From: Paramecium sonneborni
Lineage: Eukaryota > Ciliophora > Oligohymenophorea > Peniculida > Parameciidae
Length of the DNA stretch: 39,614 nt
Direction: 5' to 3'
Assembly: GCA_905182985.1 (NCBI GenBank)
Contig: CAJJDN010000015.1
Span: 785,568-825,181, forward strand
Position numbers and translations under genes: made by a program. The notes under the pieces were generated by a model that saw only the letters and a program-made list of their open reading frames with translations, had not been told where the DNA came from and did no database searches. Below are positions 31,533 through 39,614 of this stretch, one piece after another; position 1 is the first letter of the stretch; the number at the start of each line of letters is the position of its first letter.

Positions 31533-34500
31533 TCAATTGATTTAAGCCATTTCTTCTGATAATGTCTTAAATTGTACAAGCAATGTCTATAACTTTTTAA
31601 TTGACTTTTCTTGCTCCACAATTTTCTTTTCTTTTTCCACAATAATAAGTTCAAGTTCTTATATTTTCTATCTTAACTCTCTAATAATTTTTTCATAATC
31701 AATCAAATCCAATTTCTATTTCTCATTTTCTTATTTTAAGATAATTATTATCTTATTATATTCAACTAATTCTAATTTTTATTTTTCAATAACCTCAATT
31801 AATTTCATTATTTCAGATTCTTTAGTTTATGCTTCTTTTATTAAAATTGTAATTTTTTCATCTTATTTGATTATTTCATTTTTATAATCTTGATTATACA
31901 AAATTAGTTCTTAAATTCTTTTTTCCATATCTACTACATCTAATTCTAGTTTGCTATTTCTATTTTCTAATTTTGCCACTTTCTCTAAATGTGCTGTTAT
32001 TTGAATAATCAATTATTAATGTCTATGTTATTGATCTTTTTCAGCTTAGGCCATTTTACCTTCTAATTCTTTTATTAATGCTTTTAGATTATCTATTTCT
32101 AATTTTTGATTCTCACTTAATGTTTTATATTCATGGGCTTTCTTTTCCAAACCAATAATTATTAAATCCAATTCTCCTACTTTCTTAATATGATTTTAGG
32201 TTTCTTTTTCCAATCTATCTAAAACAGCTTAATGTTAATTTTAAAGTAATTAATGTTTATCTTCTAAGGCTTTTAGTTTTCTAAGAAGATCTTCATTTTA
32301 TGATTTTAATTCATTCATTTTTTCGTTTGTATTTTCTTTTACTTTTTCATACTCTATAATAATTAATCTATGTTTCTCTTATAAATCTTTATGTTCTCCG
32401 TCAAGTTAATTAAATCTTTTCTTCCATTCATCACATTCAGCAATTAATTTTTCATGTCTTTTATTTAAATCTTTATGATCATTATCTAATTTTGTCCATT
32501 TCTCTTCTAAATTAACAAATATAACCTTAAGTGTTTTGAATTCCTTTCTATGCTCTTCAAGCTTATTATCTTTCTCTGCTATATCTTTTTCAAGTTCATT
32601 AATTTTTTGATTATTTTAATCAATAATTTATCTTAATTCTTCGATCGTCTTTCTATCATCTTCCTTTTGTTTATGATGGTTTGCTTCTATTTCTGCTATT
32701 TTTTTAATTCCTTTAGCTATTCCTGCTTCAAGAATTTTAATATTCTCATCTTTCTCTTAAACTAAATTTTATAATTGATTATTAGTATCTAATGATTAAT
32801 TTAATTAATCTGAAGCAGTTTAATATAATTTTGTCATTTCTAATAATCTATTTTTCAAATCTTCTATTATTAAAAGTAATTCATTCTCTTTTCTGTTGTA
32901 TTCCTCTAAGTTCTATCTTTTTTCTATTCTTATTTAATCTAATTCTTCACCTTAAATTTCATGCTATTTAGATAATTAATCATATTTAGCTTTCAAATCT
33001 TCAAGATCTTCTTGTTATTAAATTATAACTAATTCATGATGCTCTATTTTTTTAAGCAAAGCTGCAATTTCAAGAGTTAATTTTTCATTTTCTCTTTTTG
33101 TAGAATCTAATTCAATAAGTCTAACTTCCAAATTTCCAATAATCTTTAGTTTGTCTTAATTTAATTATTATAAACCTAATAATTCTTTATTCATTTGATT
33201 AATCTATTATTCCAATAATACAATTTTTTGCTATTCTTAATCCAATTTTGATTATAATTATTCCTCATTCTTTTTTTATATCAAAGCAATATTTATTTAA
33301 TAATTTTTTTCTCTCTAAGGAGTCATTGGTGAAGGAGGTTAAATTTAAGAACTTTGATTCTTCAAATCTTTAATCTAAATGTATAAATCTTTATTTGTTC
33401 TTAGAGAAGTTTCAAGTTATTATTCTAACTCTTTATTTGATTTCTATATTGTAGAAACCATTTCTTAAGCATCTTCTTAAAGTTTATTTGAATATTTAAT
33501 TTGCTCTTCTAATTAAGAAATCTATGTATCTTATTCCTAAATTCTTTTTCTTTATTATTCATTAACATCTATTAATTATTTATCTACATTTTGATTATTA
33601 TTAATTTAAGGAGGTTAATTTTATAATTCTTTAATTCTATTTTATAGTTCAGTCACTAATTTATGTTTTAACATTAATGTTTCTTCAATTTTTTCAATAT
33701 ATTATTTTAAATTTGTTTTCTCTTCATCAACTTCTGGAGTGGGTTTAACTTCAACTGATTTTCTTCTTAATTCTTAAAAACTTTTATCTTAAGTAGTAGC
33801 ATACTCTGCCATGCTTTAATCAGTTTTTATTGATATTTCTACTTTTGGATCCCTATTATGTTCAGGTTATATCTAATTTGATGGTTTTTTCTCATTTGAT
33901 CTTTAAATAACAACACTTTAAGTTACTCTTTTGTGAGGAATAAATGTTATCATTTTTGTCTAAAGAAAATCCTTCTCACATTGAGTAGATTTAACATTTC
34001 TTAAAATTTAAGCTTCAGCATCTTCATATGCATTTATAAAATATTTTATATCTTCAAGTTATTGATAAAAACTAACTGATAAACATTTGATAAAATTATC
34101 ATATCCAGTTTTAGGACCAACAAGCATTTGATTCATTAAATAGAATGATGTTTAAAATTAAAATAAATTTATTCCTAAAGATAAAATATATCTTGGAATT
34201 CTAGTTTAAACGAATGGTTTGATAATTTAAAGATCTTATTTTTTAATTTTAAACCCTTACTCTAAGACTTAAAGAACTTAATCAATTTCATTTTGATAAT
34301 CATAGGGTGACTTTCTAATATTTAATGGGTACAAATAAGAAGGAATTATTTCCGAATATAAGATTGTTAAAATTGCATATGCAGAAGCTTCGGAACAGTA
34401 ACATAAAAGAAATGTTGTTATTAAAACTTAATCAGAACTATATCCTATTTCTGGATATTACAGTAGTATAGCTCCTAAAACTCTACATATTTATTATTAT

Positions 34501-35063
34501 AATAAATCTGATTCGATATCTTTTGTTAAATAAAATAAGAATTCTCTAAATGAATAGGTAAGATTTATCCAGAAGTCAATCATTACCATTTGTAATTCTT
34601 ATTTCATCTTTAAGAACTCTGTTTTATCTTTTGCTCGATCATTTTCTTTTTATGCTAATTCGTATTCCTATAATATAAAATGATTTTACTTTTTTAGCTA
34701 AATCAACTGTTAGACCTGATTATTTTAACCATTCAATTGATAAGGAATCTCTTCCTAAACCTATCTTACATTATTCGATAAACTTTTTTATTGATTCACT
34801 TTCGTCTTTACATGTATTACAAATTCTGTGAGTTTATTTTGAGAATCCTTACTCTGTTAAAACAGGTCCATGATGATTTGCACAATTCTAACAAACTGCT
34901 CTTCGACACCTTAAATTTCAGATTATTATACAAACCTTTTGCATTAGTGTTCCTTATGAAATAATCCGAATTCTTTCTAACAGATTTGACACTTTTTGAA
35001 TTTACCTCTTGCTTCATTTAATATTACACTTTTAATCAGAATTTAAGTTGATTTTCTAGACAT
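31533..35063 (-). CDS. FYVE-finger / TBC-like / coiled-coil protein, copy 2
   Basis: Three exons (introns 34910-34935 ending AAG, and 34668-34689) give 1160 aa. The FYVE-type finger has C25, C28, C41, C44 (EHQCKRC), C49, C52, C73 and C76, and a histidine pair (NHHGPV). The TBC-like block reads ICRVLGAILLQYPEIGYSSD then LLCYCSEASAYAILTILYSE. It too lacks the RabGAP finger residues. A long coiled coil follows and ends FKTLSEEMAQIN. Both intron positions match those of copy 1 (one inside the finger after CKR, one before the TBC-like block), so the pair arose by tandem duplication, with the coiled coil about 770 residues shorter here. Only 42 bp separate it from copy 1. Confidence 0.82.
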
Positions 35064-35162
35064 TTAGATATGAAAATAAAAAATATTTACAAAATTTGAT
35101 TAATATCATCACTTAAATTTTGATTCATTCTGACTATATATAAAATCTCATATCAGAATGTT

Positions 35163-35900
35163 AAATATGGAATAATGTATAATAATACATATTTATTATT
35201 AGATTGAGCCATTTCATTATTTGTACAAAATAATTACTCATTAATTCCTTCAACTTAATCATATATTAAGAGTATCTAATTGATTTTATTTTACAGTTAA
35301 AAAGATTTTTCATTTATTTAATATTATTTTAACTTCAAGAATAAATCTGATATCTCTTAATCAACTTATTTATTATTAAATTTCAATTCAGAAAAATAAA
35401 ATATTTCAAAAGGGGAAAAATAGATAAATCAATTAATATATCCATTACTCCTTATAAAATTATCTTTTCTCTTTTATATTCCTTCTCTACCTCTTAGTAT
35501 TTATTCTTTGATAGTCATAATTATAAAATTTTTGATTCTAATTCCTCTTTGTCAATTTATAATTATTACAGTTTTTTTTAATAATCATAATATTACAATG
35601 TCCAAATTTTTGTTATTATTCAAATCCTTTTAATCGAATATCTATTTCTATATTTATCCCAATTAATGGCCTGAAAGAATTTTAATCAAAAACAAATAAA
35701 TCTTCCACTTAATCGATCAATTAATTTGTTTAACTTTTTTAAAATTTTATTATCCTCATAAATATTTGAGAATTCTTATGAAAATGATTTAAATTTGTTA
35801 AACTATTCTAAATCAATCTTTAAATCTTTATTCTTTTAGAATAAATTATTGTATTGAAATGAAAATGAGAGGCTATAAAAAATAAAACACACAAGAATAA
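35163..35900 (-). pseudogene. Broken coiled-coil gene relic
   Basis: Minus-strand coiled-coil coding signal appears in pieces in different frames: FNKFKSFSQEFSNIYEDNKI and LKKLNKLIDRL near 35700-35820, IDKEELESKILQL, an in-frame TGA, LSKNKYQEVEKEYKREKIIL near 35440-35560, and EISDLFLKLKQYQINEKSF to NNEMAQSNNKYV near 35180-35400. No set of normal introns joins them. The end (NEMAQSN) resembles the end of FYVE copy 2 (EEMAQIN), so this may be the 3' part of a third, decayed copy. The reading is tentative; an unrecognised intron structure or assembly errors could also explain it. Confidence 0.45.
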
Positions 35901-35955
35901 AAAAAACCTATCTCCATCAATTAGATTAATTTTGATTAATATATATCTTACTAAA

Positions 35956-36382
35956 ATGAAGAATTGCAAAAAGTAAAAGATTTTGTAATATAACATTGTA
36001 GGCATACATTTAAAATTAGAATCTTTAGTTTTTATTGAGTAAAAGGTAAATATACATCTTAAGGAATAAAGAGAATAATAGTAATTATCTAAAAGTAATG
36101 TATCTACTGCGAGTTAAGATTAATATGAATATGAAATTTTAGAAAAAAAAAGAAAAATAAGGAACAGAGTAATAGAAAAATAATTATTAATTTAAGCATA
36201 ATTTTAAAAGAGTAATATTAAGAATTCAAGGATAAATTAGTAAATCCAAAAATTTAATTAAAACAAACAAATTATCAAAAAAAAGAAATAAATGTATTGT
36301 AAGAAATAGTGCAGAAAAAGAAAAGTAAAATGTTTAAGGTCAGCACTTATAAACTTTCGATTCAATACAACCTTGTAGATGA
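35956..36382 (+). CDS. Hypothetical small basic protein (uncertain)
   Basis: Two exons with a 25-nt AAG-ended intron at 36039-36063 give 133 aa (125 if an optional 24-nt stopless intron at 36095-36118 is also removed). The product is Lys/Gln/Asn-rich with no recognised domain. Its 3' end overlaps the convergent gene at 36340-36629 by 43 bp, and other frames across the same bases are also open, so this could be a relic or a shadow. Confidence 0.3.
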
Positions 36383-36629
36383 TAATATTAAAAATTAAAT
36401 AAAAATTGATATTTTCCTTTTTTAGTGATGAATACTTTAATTGATGTCTGATTTCTACGAGCATTTGTTGATAAATATGCTTCCTATAATTTTACAATAT
36501 CATCCGAATCTTTTTCATCTTTGCCTTATCTCTTTAAACTATTTTAGCTAGAGTTTTTCTAATGTTTGACTATATGACTATATATGAATTGCTAGATTTA
36601 AGCTTTTCTAAAATAGTTTCAGAAATCAT
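36340..36629 (-). CDS. Hypothetical small protein
   Basis: Two exons with a 20-nt intron (36559-36578) give 89 aa: a charged N-terminal half (SSQNSLKRQGKDEKDSDDIV) and a more ordered C-terminal half (NQTSIKVFITKKGKYQFLFN). No family is recognised. It sits 54 bp downstream of the gene ending at 36684. Its 3' end overlaps the weak plus-strand model at 35956-36382, so at least one of the two is wrong or truncated. Confidence 0.4.
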
Positions 36630-36683
36630 TAAATTAATAAATTAAGTTACTGCAATTCAATTAAAATAAATTCTTAATAAAAT

Positions 36684-37196
36684 TCAAAGTTATTTTCTTG
36701 TTCGAATAAAATATTTTATTGGATGTTACTCTTCATTCAATTATAATAACTGTTATCTAAATTAAATCTCTTTTCTTTTTGTTTAACTCAAACTATGAAT
36801 TCTCTTTCTTTATTTTATGGAGGAAATTGGAGTGATTTATTACTCATTTTAATGAATCACACTTATATCAGAATCTTATGAAAAATGGTTTGTTAAAATT
36901 TATGAGGTTTATTTTAAATATTCTTTCGGTTTGGATAAATAGTCTTCCAATGGTTTGATACTTGCAGAAAATTTAGGATCTAAATATTTACTAGAATATT
37001 CAACTTGATACCTTAACTCTAACTATTTCATTCCTCCAACAGTTGAGGAGATTGCTTTTTTGAAACCAATTTCATTGCATTCTTCATTATTATAAAATTT
37101 TAATAACCTTTTGCATAAAGTGACTAAAAGTAATTAAAGTAGCTAGTTATATTAAGATTCAAAATATCGCGTAGAAAATCCACTATACACTGACAT
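36684..37196 (-). CDS. Hypothetical protein
   Basis: A single open frame of 171 codons (170 aa) in a region otherwise full of broken frames. The N-terminal half is helical (RYFESQYNQLLQLLLVTLCK, FKKAISSTVGGMKQLELRYQ), and it is followed by YSSKYLDPKFSASIKPLEDY and a polar basic tail (IKQRKRIHSLSQTKRKE). No family is recognised. Codon use looks normal and there is no internal TGA, so it is probably a live gene. Confidence 0.6.
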
Positions 37197-37259
37197 AAAA
37201 AAAAAATATTATTATTGTTTTATAACAATATATTATCATTTATAATGCTATTTGCTTTC

Positions 37260-39560
37260 CTTATTTTAGCTCAATTTTTCAATAAAAATCTTTCTTTTTT
37301 TCCATTAATAATAATGAAAATGCATCTTTTAAAGTAGGAAATTTTCATAAGGATTATCTGCTTATTTGATTTTACCATAGATTAAGAACTTTTATTTTTA
37401 ATTAGATAGTTCAGTTACTATATAATCAATCTAAAGTTATATATAGTTCTTTTTTTATCAAAATTTGAAAACAAACCAGAAATATTATGTATTTAATTTA
37501 ATTTCTTAAAAAGTTAAACTTCATCTTGAGTAAATTTAGCAACTTTAGTAGAGGATTCAACAAAAATGATGAGTCCCATTATTTCCGCTTTCATTTATAT
37601 GTATTCTATTCAATATTTCCTACTAATTATAACCTCCATCACTTGATAAGTATGCATTGGTCTCTTGACCATCAAGAAACAATCCTGTATTTCCAATTCC
37701 AATAATAATTCCATACTTATGGTCTATTTAAAATTAATGATGTAGTTTCAGTTCCTTTAAATTGAAGGCTACAATTTTTATTACAATTTAAAGGTTATCC
37801 TAAAAAAGAATATTTTAAAGCATTCAGTTCTATTAATTTAATTTTTCTGAATTCTTAATCTACAATTCTCTTTCAAAGTTAATTCTATTTCTTCTCTATA
37901 TAGTTTTCTCAATTTCAACAAACAAAAATATTACAACATGAACTCCCATCATACTTTTAATTTTCTCAAAATGATCACTATCTTAATTTCTAACAAATAT
38001 TGATACTTCTATAATTGTGAATGTTAGTTTGCTTTAATCATCAAAAAATAATATAATTTCTGATAGGAAATATATTTCACCTAAATGAAGAGATATATTT
38101 TAGATCATATCTAAAACTCTATTAATCTGGTCTAAACTAATAAAAACAAATATGTAGGTTTTATGTTTAAAAAAAATCATCTCACTCTAATTGTCTACAT
38201 AAGCTACAATTATTCTCGTATTTGAAATCAGTTCATAAAGAATCAAATTATTCCATGCTTTATCTAAATTGATCTCATGCTGATTACAATATTTAACCCC
38301 AATTTCTTTACCAACCCTATCTAATATATTGTTTTTTGTAGATCTTATAAGTTTTATCGCATTTCTTTTTTGATAAATAAATCCTTATTTAGTTTACTTA
38401 ATCTAAGCTATAGAGTCTGATATAATTAAATATTTGATAAGTCCTTCCGCAATCTTAGCTGATGAAAGACTGGTTACATGGGATAAAATACATTATAAAA
38501 AAATTAGCTGGAGATTACATAATATCTTTAAATTTATAATTGCTTTTTACTCACTATTAATCTAATAACATCTAGGTAATTTTCTCCCATTTTTAACCAT
38601 GACCATGAAATAATATTTTTTTATGTTATTAAGCTTCATTTTTTTATTCGACCACATCATCATATGGTGTTCGAATAAATGAACCTCCACACCAAAATAC
38701 TTGATATACTAAAAATCAAATATAAAATTTGGTCCAACTTATAAATAGACATGAAAGGCCTAATTAAACCATAATAACATATAATTAGTTATATTCTAAA
38801 ATATTTCTTTTCAATAATCTAATATGTATATTCAATAGTCAAGAATAGGCTTTGTTAATATTTGCAGTATTTTCTAAAAATGCATCCCATCTACCTCAAT
38901 TATCATCTTCCAGTTTCCTCCCTATTTAATAAATTGTTTTTATAAACAACCTATTTTGATCAATCAGGTCTTGTTAAATTATCCTCCTCAAAAATCTAGG
39001 CCCCTCTTCTTTTAAATATGGCAAAATTTGGATTCCTACATTCATTTTCCTATCATTATATTTATTGTTCACGAAAATCCTCCTACAAATAAATACATGC
39101 TAATGCTCTTATGAGAGGCCATCGAAAGCATTCATCTTCCAGGCTTATCAAATTTGATTTAATTTCCCAATCCTGAAAAAACTTCAAATCATTACAAAAA
39201 TGGATTAATAGAAAATCTCTTTTACCATAATATTAATTAAATTTACAAAATTGTTGTTTGAATATTTTCCATTCCATAGATTCATATTTATAGTTGGTGT
39301 ATCTCTATTTGAAAATATATTCCTCCATCCTCAATAGTGAAATAATAATCAAGTTCCAGCATCTTTCATCCAATTTTATTGAAAAATCCTTTTCTATTTT
39401 AAGTAAATAATGAAATTCTAAATCTTGTCTATTTTTGTATATAATGATTTCTATATTTTTAAAGTCTGTAATATCTCAAAATATAAAGATACTATTTTAT
39501 TTTGGTTTCAAAAGAAACCTGAGGAATACCAATTAGATAATTAAAAAAAAAAAAAGAAAA
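37260..39560 (-). pseudogene. Decayed sortilin-like (Vps10-domain) gene
   Basis: Minus-strand fragments of a Vps10 domain can be read in order but in shifting frames. Near 37726-37793 is NCSLQFKGTETTSLI. Near 37618-37712, in another frame, is GIIIGIGNTGLFLD then TNAYLSSDGGYN, a Vps10 Asp-box. Near 37529-37580, after a further shift, is GLIIFVESSTKVAKFTQDE. Farther upstream (38190-38250) is ISNTRIIVAYVDN. In-frame TGA codons interrupt every frame; the Asp-box Trp codon (TGG in living members) is TAG. Beyond 38300 the coding signal is weak, and the 5' end is not identified. Intact members are receptors that sort cargo between Golgi and endolysosomes. The order of motifs makes the family call fairly firm, and the multiple breaks make a working gene unlikely. 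Confidence 0.7.
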
Positions 39561-39614
39561 TGGAATAGAAAGACGATCTGTATGAAATTTTGGCACCAAT
39601 CCAAGAAATTAAAG

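Noticed and set aside
1..39614. CRISPR arrays, tRNA or rRNA genes, telomere repeats, insertion sequences
   Set aside because: No regularly spaced direct repeats, no cloverleaf or rRNA signature, no G/C-rich telomere repeat at the edges and no transposase-like frame were seen.

Overview
This is macronuclear DNA of a ciliate, most likely Paramecium or a close relative. Reading frames run for hundreds of codons only if TAA and TAG are read as glutamine and TGA is the sole stop. The DNA is extremely AT-rich, genes are separated by only tens of bases, and nearly every gene carries introns of about 20-38 nt, mostly GTA...TAG. All protein models below use that code and were joined by hand-placed introns. 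In every multi-exon model the spliced length is a multiple of three.

Layout. 0.5-2.1 kb: a small zinc-finger gene, a basic hypothetical gene and ribosomal protein eL34. 2.6-7.4 kb: a hypothetical gene, a CFAP36-type ciliary protein (BART domain), another hypothetical gene and the complete regulatory subunit of cAMP-dependent protein kinase. 7.5-16.3 kb: three paralogous genes for Ulp1/SENP-like (C48, clan CE) cysteine proteases, two on the minus strand and one on the plus strand. They are interleaved with a TPR-like protein and two hypothetical genes. 16.3-25.6 kb: two coiled-coil genes, a pseudokinase with a predicted myristoylation signal, a glutamine-rich protein with about nine DDRPI repeats, a protein with several calponin-homology domains, and a short coiled-coil gene. 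25.6-35.1 kb: two tandem minus-strand genes for FYVE-finger, TBC-like, long coiled-coil proteins (1934 and 1160 aa). 35.1-39.6 kb: a much less tidy tail with a broken coiled-coil relic, a few small genes, and a decayed sortilin (Vps10) gene that runs to the window edge.

Themes. Several products point to cilia and cytoskeleton (CFAP36, CH-domain protein, coiled coils), cAMP signalling (PKA-R) and endosomal membrane identity (FYVE proteins, Vps10 relic). The least expected feature is the protease family. All three copies share an intron at the same place just before a MORN-like middle region, a C-terminal His...Asp/Asn...Gln...Cys protease domain, and little else; one copy has Asn in place of the catalytic Asp. 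About a quarter of the inferred introns end in AAG, GAG or CAG rather than TAG. All functions are inferred from sequence only.
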